Positions 23,586 through 31,809 of a stretch of 32,264 nucleotides of DNA are shown piece by piece (positions within the stretch are counted from its first letter, which is position 1; each line of letters begins with the position of its first letter). Source of the stretch: DATFLK01 sp035267815 (lineage in GTDB: Bacteria; Pseudomonadota; Zetaproteobacteria; Mariprofundales; Mariprofundaceae); assembly GCA_035267815.1 (NCBI GenBank), contig DATFLK010000093.1, positions 1-32,264 on the forward strand, given 5' to 3'. The notes under the pieces are model-generated. The model was given only the letters and a program-made list of their open reading frames with translations. It was not told where the DNA came from and did not search any database. The position numbers and the translations under genes were made by a program.

Positions 23586-24928
23586 CTGGGCAGCAGCTGC
23601 AGCAGGCGACGCGGGGAGAGTGGCAGGGCGAGGCGCCCGGCTGCGTCGAAGGGCTGTGCACCGATTCGCGCGAGCTGAATGCGGGTCAGGCCTTCCTTGC
23701 CCTGTGCGGACCCCGTTTCGACGGTCACCGTTTCGGCCGGGATGCAGCCGGACGGGGTGCTGCGGCACTGATCGGCGATTATGCCGGTATGCCTGCCTGG
23801 GCCGATATCGATCTGCCGCGCCTAGCGGTGGAGGATACACTCTGTGCACTCGGCGATATCGCGGCTTCTTGGCGCCAGCAGCTGCAGATGCCGGTGGTGG
23901 CGATGACTGGCTCCTTTGGCAAGACCACCGTCCGGAGCATGCTGGAGCATCTCTTCCATGCGTTCGGAAAGCGTACGGCCGCCACCCGGCGAAACGACAA
24001 CAACCTTGTCGGGGTGCCGCAGACGTTGCTGGCGATTCGGGGCGATGAGGCGGCTGCACTGATCGAGTGCGGCATCAGTGTCACGGGCGAGATGGCGAGG
24101 CTGGCATCGATGGTGCAGCCCGACATCAGCGTGATCACCGGCTTTTCGGCGGCACATGGCGAAGGACTCGGCGGGATCTCCGGTGTGGTACGCGAGAAGG
24201 CGAGACTGCTGACGACGACGCGGCCCGGTGGGTGGTGTGTATTGGGTGCCGGTGTGGCGGAGCGACTTCGCAAGGAGGGCTGCTACCCGGATGCGCTCGA
24301 CTGCCTTGAGATGGAGAGTGATACGGCGGGGGTTGTGCGCTGGCGCATGCAGGGATGCACGCTGCAGTTGCAACTGGGCTGGGATAACGCCGAATTGCAA
24401 TTGCCGCTGCCGGCTGAGCATTGGGCGGCCGATATGGCCCTGGCTGCGACGGTGGTGTGTCGGCTTCTGCAGGTTGGACTAGGTGAGGTCGCCTCCGCCC
24501 TGGCGTCCTGGCGTCCGGTGGCCGGCCGCATGCAGCCACTGACCGGCTCGGGCGGCTGTCGTCTTCTGGATGATGCCTACAATGCCAATCCGGCATCGAT
24601 GGCCGCAGCGCTTGATACCCTGCGGCAACTGCCGGGGCGCCGCTTCGCCGTGCTGGGCGATATGGCCGAGCTCGGCGACGATGCCGTCTCGCAGCATGCG
24701 GGGCTGAATCTGTCGGAGATCGAAGAGGTCGTACTGGTCGGGCCGCTGATGCAGGAGCTGGCGGAACGCCATGCTCAGGCGGTCTGGGTGCCCGATGCGG
24801 AGGGTGCGATCCGGGCCGTGCATGCATGGTCGTTGGGCAGTCACGATACGGTGTTGGTGAAGGGCTCCCGCAGTATGGGGCTGGATGCCGTGGTGCGGAC
24901 ACTGACGGAGGCGTCTCGTGCTATATAA
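23582..24928 (+). CDS. murF: UDP-MurNAc-tripeptide:D-alanyl-D-alanine ligase
   Basis: MurF adds the D-Ala-D-Ala dipeptide, which the Ddl at the end of the window makes. From ATG 23582 (ATGA overlap with murE; in-frame ATG 23576 also possible) it has 448 residues. The ATP site is MTGSFGKTT (Lys114), where E. coli has GSSGKTS and other Mur ligases have GTNGKTT, so the bulky Phe is unusual. The mononucleotide-binding region with RRNDNNLVGVP and a C-terminal domain with LLDDAYNANPASM and GDMAELG follow the family. mraY starts 11 bases inside its end. Confidence 0.94.
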   Translation: MTGQQLQQATRGEWQGEAPGCVEGLCTDSRELNAGQAFLALCGPRFDGHRFGRDAAGRGAAALIGDYAGMPAWADIDLPRLAVEDTLCALGDIAASWRQQLQMPVVAMTGSFGKTTVRSMLEHLFHAFGKRTAATRRNDNNLVGVPQTLLAIRGDEAAALIECGISVTGEMARLASMVQPDISVITGFSAAHGEGLGGISGVVREKARLLTTTRPGGWCVLGAGVAERLRKEGCYPDALDCLEMESDTAGVVRWRMQGCTLQLQLGWDNAELQLPLPAEHWAADMALAATVVCRLLQVGLGEVASALASWRPVAGRMQPLTGSGGCRLLDDAYNANPASMAAALDTLRQLPGRRFAVLGDMAELGDDAVSQHAGLNLSEIEEVVLVGPLMQELAERHAQAVWVPDAEGAIRAVHAWSLGSHDTVLVKGSRSMGLDAVVRTLTEASRAI

Positions 24929-25988
24929 CCTCCTCTATCCGCTCTCCGACCAGTACAGTTTTTTCAACCTGTTCCAGTACATTACCTTCCGGACGGTCTA
25001 CGCCCTGCTGACGGCGCTGGTGGTCTGCTGGTTTATGGGCCCCCGTTTCATCGCCTGGCTAAGCCGTTATCAGGGCGCTGGCCAGCCGATCCGCAACGAT
25101 GGTCCGGCCACGCATCTGGTCAAGGCAGGCACGCCGACCATGGGCGGCGGGCTGATCCTGATCGCCATGTTCCTTTCCACACTGCTCTGGGCCGATCTGA
25201 AGAATGCCTTCATCTGGCTGGCTCTCTTCCTCACTCTTTCCTACGGCGTCATCGGCTGGTATGACGACTATCTCAAGATCTCGAAGAACGACTCGAAGGG
25301 GTTGTCGGGGCGCTGGAAGTTGTCGATGCAGGTGCTGTTCGGCGGGATTACCGCTCTGGGGCTGATGCATCTGACCGATCCGGTGATCGATATCCCGTTC
25401 TTCAAGCAGCAGTGGCACATGGGCTGGTGGTATGCGCCGTTTGTGGTATTGGTGCTGGTCGGCAGCTCTAATGCCGTCAATCTGACCGACGGGCTCGACG
25501 GGCTGGCTGTGGCGCCCACCTTCATGGTGGCCACCGCACTGGCGGTCGTGGTCTATCTCTCCGGCCATGTGAAGTTCGCCCACTATCTGATGATCCCTCA
25601 CGTGCCGGGTGCCGGTGAGCTGACGGTGCTGTGCGGCGCCATGGTCGGTGCCTGTCTCGGCTTCCTGTGGTTCAATACCTATCCCGCCCAAGTGTTCATG
25701 GGGGATGTCGGGGCGTTGTCGCTGGGCGGTTCACTCGGTTTCGTCGCTAGCGCCGTGCACCAGCAGCTGTTGCTGGCGATCGCCGGCGGTCTGTTCGTGC
25801 TGGAGGCGGTCTCTGTGATGGTGCAGGTGATGTCGTTCAAGATGACCGGCAAACGGGTATTCCGGATGGCGCCGATCCATCATCATTTCGAACTCAAGGG
25901 CTGGGCAGAGCCCAAGGTCATCGTCCGATTCTGGATCATCTCGCTGATCCTGTCGCTAATCGCTCTGTCCACGCTGAAGATACGATGA
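24918..25988 (+). CDS. mraY: Phospho-MurNAc-pentapeptide transferase MraY, GTG start
   Basis: MraY moves phospho-MurNAc-pentapeptide to undecaprenyl phosphate to form lipid I. GTG 24918 follows GGAGG (24907-24911) with a six-base gap and gives 356 residues, close to the family norm of 360. Ten membrane helices are visible. Motifs include GTPTMGG, the DD pair in GWYDDYLK (catalytic and magnesium site, about 113-120), NLTDGLDGLA, MGDVGALSLG and PIHHHFELKGW. Overlap with murF by 11 bases and murD by four indicates tight coupling. Confidence 0.96.
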   Translation: MLYNLLYPLSDQYSFFNLFQYITFRTVYALLTALVVCWFMGPRFIAWLSRYQGAGQPIRNDGPATHLVKAGTPTMGGGLILIAMFLSTLLWADLKNAFIWLALFLTLSYGVIGWYDDYLKISKNDSKGLSGRWKLSMQVLFGGITALGLMHLTDPVIDIPFFKQQWHMGWWYAPFVVLVLVGSSNAVNLTDGLDGLAVAPTFMVATALAVVVYLSGHVKFAHYLMIPHVPGAGELTVLCGAMVGACLGFLWFNTYPAQVFMGDVGALSLGGSLGFVASAVHQQLLLAIAGGLFVLEAVSVMVQVMSFKMTGKRVFRMAPIHHHFELKGWAEPKVIVRFWIISLILSLIALSTLKIR

Positions 25989-27334
25989 GTCCGGCTGTGA
26001 AACTCGATACCGCGGTGGTCGGCATGGGACGCACCGGCTGTTCGGTGGCGCGATTTCTGATGCGCCAGGATATTTCCTGTGAGGGGTTCGACGAACAGGC
26101 CGTGAATCTTCCCGAGGATATCGATATGCCGCTCCATGTCGGCAAGCTGGAGTCGGCCGGGCTAGCCGAGTACGCGCGGATCGTCGTCAGCCCCGGCGTG
26201 CCTTGGCAACACCCCGCCCTGCGGCAAGCTCGTCAGACCGGGGTTCCGGTGGTCGGCGATCTCGATCTGTTCATCGAGGCTTTCCGGGGTGAGCTGCTGG
26301 CGGTGACCGGAACGAACGGCAAGACCACGACAGTGAGTCTGATCGGCACGATGCTGGAGACGCTCCCCGGCGGTGTAGAAACGGGCGGCAACATCGGCAC
26401 GCCGATGCTTGATCTGCTGGATGGCCTGCACAAGCCGGAACGAGCTGCCCTAGAGCTCTCCAGCTTTCAACTCGAGCGTTGCCGGCAGCGCTTTCATCCG
26501 CACTGGGCGGCGCTGCTGAACGTGCAGCCCGATCATGTCGATATGCATGTCGATCCCACGCAGTACGAGGCGGCTAAGCTGCGCATATTCGAGGATCAGG
26601 GCGAGGGGGATACGGCCGTGCTGCCGGTCGAATCGCGTTGGGACGAGACGGCCGGCACGCTGCAGAAACGGGGTGTGCGGGTACGACGTTTCGGTACGGT
26701 GGAGGAGGCCGATGCTGGGCTGTTGCATCAGGATGGTGCAAGCTATCTTTTCTGGCATCAGGGGGAGCGGCGCCATTCAGTGGATGTGGGCGAGCTGCTC
26801 GTCTGCGGTGCCCATCAATTCCTCAATCTGGCGGTGGCGGCGCAGGCCGCAGCCGATTTCGGCGTCTCCGTAGGCGTGATCCATGAAGCTCTGACCTCGT
26901 TCCGCGGCCTTCCGCACCGGTTGCAGCTGGTCGGTCAAAAGGCAGGGCACCGCTGGTTCGACGACTCCAAGGCGACCAACCCCTCGTCGGCAGCCGCAGC
27001 GCTGGCCGCCTTCGATCGCGCTCTGTGGATCTGCGGCGGTCTGCCCAAGGGAGTCGATCTGGCCCCCTTGGTCGAGGTGGTGCGCAGGCATGTGGCGCAC
27101 GCCTTTGTGATTGGCAAGGACCCGAAGCCGTATGTCGACCTGCTGAAGCGGGCGGGCGTGCCCTACAGCGTGGTCGGCAACATCACTCGTGCGGTGGTGG
27201 CTGCGGCGTCGCATACCGAGGCGGAGCCGGTGCTGCTGGCGCCGGCCGCGGCCAGCCAGGATCAGTTCCGCGATTATGCCGAACGTGGCGGTAGGTTCAT
27301 CGATGCTGTGGCGTCGCTGGAGAAGGCAGCATGA
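25985..27334 (+). CDS. murD: UDP-MurNAc-L-alanine:D-glutamate ligase
   Basis: MurD adds D-Glu, the second residue of the stem peptide. The 449-residue protein has an N-terminal nucleotide-binding domain (GMGRTGCSVARFL), the ATP-binding GTNGKTT (Lys113) and GGNIGTP, the LSSFQLE motif typical of MurD, NVQPDHVDMH, and a C-terminal LPHRLQLVG...WFDDSKATNPSSA block. The ATG lies in an ATGA overlap with mraY. All catalytic signatures are present. Confidence 0.95.
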   Translation: MSPAVKLDTAVVGMGRTGCSVARFLMRQDISCEGFDEQAVNLPEDIDMPLHVGKLESAGLAEYARIVVSPGVPWQHPALRQARQTGVPVVGDLDLFIEAFRGELLAVTGTNGKTTTVSLIGTMLETLPGGVETGGNIGTPMLDLLDGLHKPERAALELSSFQLERCRQRFHPHWAALLNVQPDHVDMHVDPTQYEAAKLRIFEDQGEGDTAVLPVESRWDETAGTLQKRGVRVRRFGTVEEADAGLLHQDGASYLFWHQGERRHSVDVGELLVCGAHQFLNLAVAAQAAADFGVSVGVIHEALTSFRGLPHRLQLVGQKAGHRWFDDSKATNPSSAAAALAAFDRALWICGGLPKGVDLAPLVEVVRRHVAHAFVIGKDPKPYVDLLKRAGVPYSVVGNITRAVVAAASHTEAEPVLLAPAAASQDQFRDYAERGGRFIDAVASLEKAA

Positions 27335-28449
27335 AACGCCTGAACCGTTTCGACCACATCATGCTGACAGGAGTGATCATCCTCTGCGCACTGAGCGTCG
27401 TGATGGTGGCCAGTGCCAGCATGAGCATCGCACAGGTGCGCTACGGAGACTCCATGCGTATCATCAGTCACTGGGCGGTCTATATGCCGGTCGGCCTAGT
27501 GCTGATGTGGTATATCTCCCGTGTCGATGTGGACTGGTGGCGTGCGGCGGTGATGCCGCTATTGCTGGGCGTCATGACACTGATGATTTTGGTGCTGATC
27601 CCCGGGCTGGGAGCTCAGATCAACGGGGCCCGGCGCTGGTTCTCGATGCTCGGCCTGACGCTGCAGCCGGTGGAGCTGCTCAAGCCGGTGGTGGTGATCT
27701 ACATGGCATACTACATGGCGACCTTTCCCGATCGCCTCAAAACCTTCTCTACCGGGCTTGCGCCCATGCTGGTGGTGCTTGGCATCGCCGTGTTGCTGCT
27801 GCTGCTTCAACCCGATTTCGGCAGCGCCGTGCTGTTGGTCTCCGTCTGCATGGCGATGTGGTTTGTCGGCGGTGTGCCGCTGCCGCATCTGCTTTCGCTC
27901 TTTGCTTGCGTCGTGCCGATCGGTTCGGCGATCCTTATCGCCGAACCCTACCGGGTGCAGCGGCTGCTCAGTTTCCTTGATCCATGGGCCGATCCGTTGG
28001 GCAAGGGGTATCAGCTGGTGCAGTCGATGATCGCTTTCGGGGCTGGCGGCGTCCATGGCGTGGGGCTGGGCCAGGGGGTCCAGAAACTCTTCTACCTGCC
28101 CGAGCCCTTTACCGACTTTATCACCGCCGTACTGGCCGAGGAGCTCGGATTGTCGGGGACGCTGGGGCTGATCCTGCTTTTCTCCATCGTATTGTGGCGA
28201 GGTCTGCTGCTCGCCTTCCGCGTCAAGGAGACCTTCCCGCGCCTCTTGTCGCTGGGTTGCGTGCTGTTGTTGGCAGCGGCCTTCTTCATCAACATGGGGG
28301 CGGCTATGGGCATCCTGCCGACCAAGGGGATGCCGATGCCGCTGATGAGCTACGGCGGCAGCGCCCTGCTTGGCAGCTTCATCCTGCTGGGCCTGCTCTT
28401 CTCGGTGCAGCGTCACAGCCCGGTCAACAGCCGGAGGGGAGAGCCATGA
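27331..28449 (+). CDS. ftsW: Septal peptidoglycan polymerase FtsW (SEDS family)
   Basis: FtsW is the SEDS glycosyltransferase that polymerises lipid II at the septum with FtsI. The 372-residue protein has about ten hydrophobic helices and the SEDS hallmarks: GARRW after helix 3, LQPDFGSAVLL with the conserved Asp-Phe-Gly, RVQRLLSFLDPWADPLGKGYQ, and the C-terminal LPTKGMPMPLMSYGGSALLG. It overlaps murD and murG by four bases each. The closely related RodA would normally sit outside a dcw cluster. Confidence 0.95.
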   Translation: MKRLNRFDHIMLTGVIILCALSVVMVASASMSIAQVRYGDSMRIISHWAVYMPVGLVLMWYISRVDVDWWRAAVMPLLLGVMTLMILVLIPGLGAQINGARRWFSMLGLTLQPVELLKPVVVIYMAYYMATFPDRLKTFSTGLAPMLVVLGIAVLLLLLQPDFGSAVLLVSVCMAMWFVGGVPLPHLLSLFACVVPIGSAILIAEPYRVQRLLSFLDPWADPLGKGYQLVQSMIAFGAGGVHGVGLGQGVQKLFYLPEPFTDFITAVLAEELGLSGTLGLILLFSIVLWRGLLLAFRVKETFPRLLSLGCVLLLAAAFFINMGAAMGILPTKGMPMPLMSYGGSALLGSFILLGLLFSVQRHSPVNSRRGEP

Positions 28450-29540
28450 GCGCCGCCCCGCTTCTCTGCATTGCCGGTGGCGGTACCGGTGGCCATGTGA
28501 TGCCAGCCTGTGCGCTGGCCGATACCGCACGACGGCACTGGCCCGGTCTCGAGGTGGAGTTTATCGGTGCCGAGCGCGGTTTGGAGGCAAGCCTATTGCC
28601 TGAACGGGGCGAGTCTGTGCTGCTGCTGGCCATGCACAGTGTTCAGGGCGCCGGAATGGCGCAGAAGCTGCGTGTGCTGATGTGGGAGCTGCCGCGAGCG
28701 GTTCTGCGTATCTGGCGTCACTGGCGCCGGCGCCGTCCACGGCTGGTGGTCGGTGTGGGGGGCTACGCCAGCGTGGCGGGGGTGGCCGCTGCCGTACTGC
28801 GCCGAATCCCGGTGGTGCTCTACGAACAGAATGCGGTGCCCGGCATGGTCAATCGCCGTCTGGCCCCGTTCTGTGGGAAGGTCGCGCTCGGGTTTGCCGA
28901 GGCGGCTTCCGAGCTCCCGGACGGGAAGTGCGTGCATACCGGCAATCTAGTCAATCCGGCCCTGCGGCAGGTCGTCTGGCAGGCGCATACGCCGCCGCGC
29001 TTGCTAGTGCTAGGCGGTTCTCAGGGCGCCGTCTTCTTCAACGAGACCCTGCCCGAGGTCTGCGCCCGGCTTAGGCGGGCAGGTCACATCTTTACGGTGA
29101 CGCATGTGGCCGGCGCCAGCGCGGGTCGTGTCGAGCAGGTCTCGGCGGCCTACCGCGAGGCCGGCGTCGAGGCCGAGGTGATCGAATTCTGTTCGGAGAT
29201 GCCGGCGCTCTACGCCAGCGGCGACCTGCTGGTGGCCCGTGCTGGTGCCATGACGGTCAGCGAAGCCGCCACGGTTGGCATGCCGGCGCTTTTCATCCCA
29301 TTGCCGCATGCGGCCGATCATCACCAGCATCGTAATGCCGGTGTGCTGGCCGACCGGAATGGTGCCATCGTCCTGGAGCAGGGTCAGAGCGACGGGGAAC
29401 GACTGGCCGAAGCCTTGCAGGTGCTGTTCCAGAATGAACGGCTGGCTGGTATGAGTCGGGCAGCGCGGGAGGCGGTGCCGGCGGACACGGAAGAGCGTTT
29501 CACCGAGCTGCTGGCACCGTGGCTGGGGGTGCAGCCATGA
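28446..29540 (+). CDS. murG: UDP-GlcNAc:lipid I N-acetylglucosaminyltransferase MurG
   Basis: MurG makes lipid II from lipid I on the cytoplasmic face of the membrane. The ATG at 28446 overlaps ftsW by four bases and gives 364 residues. Signatures are the N-terminal GGGTGGHVMPA (11-21), VGVGGYASVAG and EQNAVPGMVNR, a C-terminal LVLGGSQGAVFFNETLP, and RAGAMTVSEAATVGMPALFIPLPHAADHHQHRNA (given as family region, about 262-295). The open frame continues upstream to 27984 inside ftsW, but that is a shadow. Confidence 0.95.
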   Translation: MSAAPLLCIAGGGTGGHVMPACALADTARRHWPGLEVEFIGAERGLEASLLPERGESVLLLAMHSVQGAGMAQKLRVLMWELPRAVLRIWRHWRRRRPRLVVGVGGYASVAGVAAAVLRRIPVVLYEQNAVPGMVNRRLAPFCGKVALGFAEAASELPDGKCVHTGNLVNPALRQVVWQAHTPPRLLVLGGSQGAVFFNETLPEVCARLRRAGHIFTVTHVAGASAGRVEQVSAAYREAGVEAEVIEFCSEMPALYASGDLLVARAGAMTVSEAATVGMPALFIPLPHAADHHQHRNAGVLADRNGAIVLEQGQSDGERLAEALQVLFQNERLAGMSRAAREAVPADTEERFTELLAPWLGVQP

Positions 29541-30916
29541 AGCGTTACGTCCAGTGCATTCATTTCACCGGCATCGGCGGCATCGGCATGAGCGGTATCG
29601 CCGAGTTGCTGCACAACCAGGGCTTTGCCGTGCAGGGTTCCGATCAATCCGAGAACGCCAACGTGCAGCGTCTTCGGTCGCTGGGCATTCGCGTCTTCCC
29701 CGGCCACAGAGCTGATCATCTGGGCGCTGCGCAGGTCGTGGTTGCTTCTTCGGCCATACTGCCGGACAACGTCGAGCTGGTGGCTGCCCGAGAGCGGGGT
29801 ATTCCGGTTATCCCGAGGGCGGAGATGCTGGCTGAGCTGATGCGTATGAAGGAGGGGATCGCGGTCGCCGGCAGCCACGGCAAGACCACCATCACCTCGA
29901 TGATCGCGCACGGTATGGAGGCGGCCGGGCTGGATCCGACCTATGTGATCGGCGGACGTCTTATCGCCAGCGGCGACAACGTGCATCTGGGCGAAAGCCC
30001 GTGGCTGGTGGCCGAAGCGGACGAGAGCGATGGCTCCTTCCTGCAGCTCTCGCCGATTATCGCGGTCGTCAGCAATATCGATCCGGAACACCTGGAGCAC
30101 TACGGCGACTTCGACCACCTGATGGAGGCCTTCCGGCTGTTCGTCAACAAGACCCCCTTCTACGGTCGTGTCGTAATGCACCACGAGCATCCGCATGTGG
30201 CAGCGCTGCGCGAAGGTTTGCACCGGCCAGTCACCACCTACGGCAGCAGCCCGCAGGCCGATATCCATCTGATCGAGAGCCGGGCGGAGAGCGGCATCCA
30301 GCATCTGAAGGTAGGGCTGAACGGCGGCGCTTTGCTGGGCGAGTTCATGTTGCCGATGCCGGGCCGGCACAACGCCGAGAATGCCCTGGCAGCGGTGGCC
30401 GTGTTGCGCGCGCTCGATATTCCGGCGGATGATATCCGCCAAGCGTTGGCCTCCTTCTCCGGTATCCAGCGGCGTTTCCAGTGCACGACACTGGAAGGTG
30501 GCATCTTGGTCGACGATTACGCCCATCATCCCTGCGAAATCGAGGCAACGCTGGCGGCAGCGCGCGAATGCTGGTCGGATCGCGAACTCTGCGTCATCTT
30601 CCAGCCGCACCGCTATACGCGTAGCCGCGATCTGATGGAGGCGTTCTTTGGCGCCTTCGACGAGGCCAACGAGGTGGTACTGCTGCCGATCTATCCGGCC
30701 GGCGAACCGGCGATCGAAGGTGTGACCTCCGGGCGCATAATGGAGGGAATGCGGGTGCGCGGCCACCGCAGTGTCAGCCTCTGCGAGGATATGGAGACGG
30801 CCATGGCGCTGGCGCGCCGGCGCTTGGCCGAGGGTAAGGTGGTATTGATGATCGGTGCAGGCTCGATCGGTGCCACGGCATCGGAGATGCGCCAGGCCAT
30901 GGAGCAGGCGGCATGA
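29537..30916 (+). CDS. murC: UDP-N-acetylmuramate:L-alanine ligase
   Basis: MurC adds L-Ala to UDP-MurNAc, the first step of the stem peptide. The ATG at 29537 (ATGA overlap with murG) gives 459 residues beginning with the family HFTGIGGIGMSGIAELL (9-25). The ATP site is GSHGKTT (Lys116), followed by EADESDGSFL, NIDPEHLEHYGDF, GRHNAENALAA, and the C-terminal DDYAHHPCEIEATL and FQPHRYTR. All are typical of MurC rather than Mpl. murB follows with a four-base overlap. Confidence 0.95.
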   Translation: MKRYVQCIHFTGIGGIGMSGIAELLHNQGFAVQGSDQSENANVQRLRSLGIRVFPGHRADHLGAAQVVVASSAILPDNVELVAARERGIPVIPRAEMLAELMRMKEGIAVAGSHGKTTITSMIAHGMEAAGLDPTYVIGGRLIASGDNVHLGESPWLVAEADESDGSFLQLSPIIAVVSNIDPEHLEHYGDFDHLMEAFRLFVNKTPFYGRVVMHHEHPHVAALREGLHRPVTTYGSSPQADIHLIESRAESGIQHLKVGLNGGALLGEFMLPMPGRHNAENALAAVAVLRALDIPADDIRQALASFSGIQRRFQCTTLEGGILVDDYAHHPCEIEATLAAARECWSDRELCVIFQPHRYTRSRDLMEAFFGAFDEANEVVLLPIYPAGEPAIEGVTSGRIMEGMRVRGHRSVSLCEDMETAMALARRRLAEGKVVLMIGAGSIGATASEMRQAMEQAA

Positions 30917-31809
30917 GCGGCTGGGAATCGACTTTGGCGCCCCTAGGGCAGCTACGGCGCGACGAGCCGATGTCGCGCCACACCACGCTGGGTGTGGGCG
31001 GTCTAGCCCGCTGGTATTTCCAGCCGAAGGGACGGGCATCGGTAGCACCGGCTATGAAGGCGGTTCCTGACGATATCGCTATCCTGCCGCTCGGCCGCGG
31101 CAGCAATCTGCTGATTTCCGATCAGGGCTTCCCGGGCATCGTCTTCGATCTCGGTGGCCTGAAACAGGTGCGTATCGACGATGACGAGGCCACGGCCGAG
31201 GCCGGCGTCCGGATGGGGAAATTCTCGCAGCGCTGTGCCGACGCGGGGCTGGCCGGGGTTGAGTTCATGGCCACGGTGCCGGGCGATATCGGCGGCGGGG
31301 TGGTGATGAACGCCGGCGCCTTCGGGCAGCAGGTCTCCGACACCCTGCAGACGGTCGAGATCGTCCGGCGCGATGGCAGCGAGGCGCGTTTGGATGCGCG
31401 CGATCTGGCCATGACCTACCGCCACACGGCGCTGCCCGGCGGGAGCCTCGTGCTATCCGCCCGTTTCCGTCTGAAACGGGATGTGGCCGAGGCGGTGCGC
31501 GAGCGCATGCGCGAGATGCGCTACCGCCGCGGCAGCACACAGCCGCTGGCACAGAAGAACTGTGGTTCGGTCTTCAAGAACCCGACGGGGGACCATGCCG
31601 CCCGGTTGATCGAGGCGGCGGGACTGAAGGGGGTGCAGGTCGGCCATGCGCGCATCTCCGAAATGCATGCCAACTTCATCGTCAACGAGGGGGGTGCGAG
31701 CAGCGCCGATGTGCTGGCACTGATTCGCCGTGCCCAGAAGGAGGTGGAGAGCCGCTTCGGTGTCCGTCTCGAGCCGGAGGTGCGCATGCTGATGGAGGAG
31801 ATGCCATGA
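30913..31809 (+). CDS. murB: UDP-N-acetylenolpyruvoylglucosamine reductase
   Basis: MurB reduces enolpyruvyl-UDP-GlcNAc to UDP-MurNAc with FAD and NADPH. The 298-residue protein has HTTLGVGGLA and GRGSNLLISD (FAD binding), and PGDIGGGVVMNAGAFG. The catalytic set is visible: Arg170 in TYRHT, Ser219 in NCGSVFKNP, and Glu289 (or Glu287) in LEPEV. The absence of the long YQ loop places it in the type II group. The usual GGAV in the FAD loop reads GGGV. The gene overlaps murC and ddl by four bases each. Confidence 0.94.
   Translation: MSGWESTLAPLGQLRRDEPMSRHTTLGVGGLARWYFQPKGRASVAPAMKAVPDDIAILPLGRGSNLLISDQGFPGIVFDLGGLKQVRIDDDEATAEAGVRMGKFSQRCADAGLAGVEFMATVPGDIGGGVVMNAGAFGQQVSDTLQTVEIVRRDGSEARLDARDLAMTYRHTALPGGSLVLSARFRLKRDVAEAVRERMREMRYRRGSTQPLAQKNCGSVFKNPTGDHAARLIEAAGLKGVQVGHARISEMHANFIVNEGGASSADVLALIRRAQKEVESRFGVRLEPEVRMLMEEMP

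Noticed and set aside
27559..28530. Open frame of 323 codons on the - strand across ftsW
   Set aside because: Its translation is rich in His, Gln and Arg, typical of an antisense shadow of a hydrophobic membrane protein gene.
30427..30443. Inverted repeat GGCGGAT / ATCCGCC in murC
   Set aside because: Seven-base arms are common by chance in GC-rich coding DNA.
29384..31048. Long open frame of 554 codons on the - strand across murC
   Set aside because: It is antisense to a clear murC with all motifs, has no recognisable domain, and arises from high-GC codon bias.
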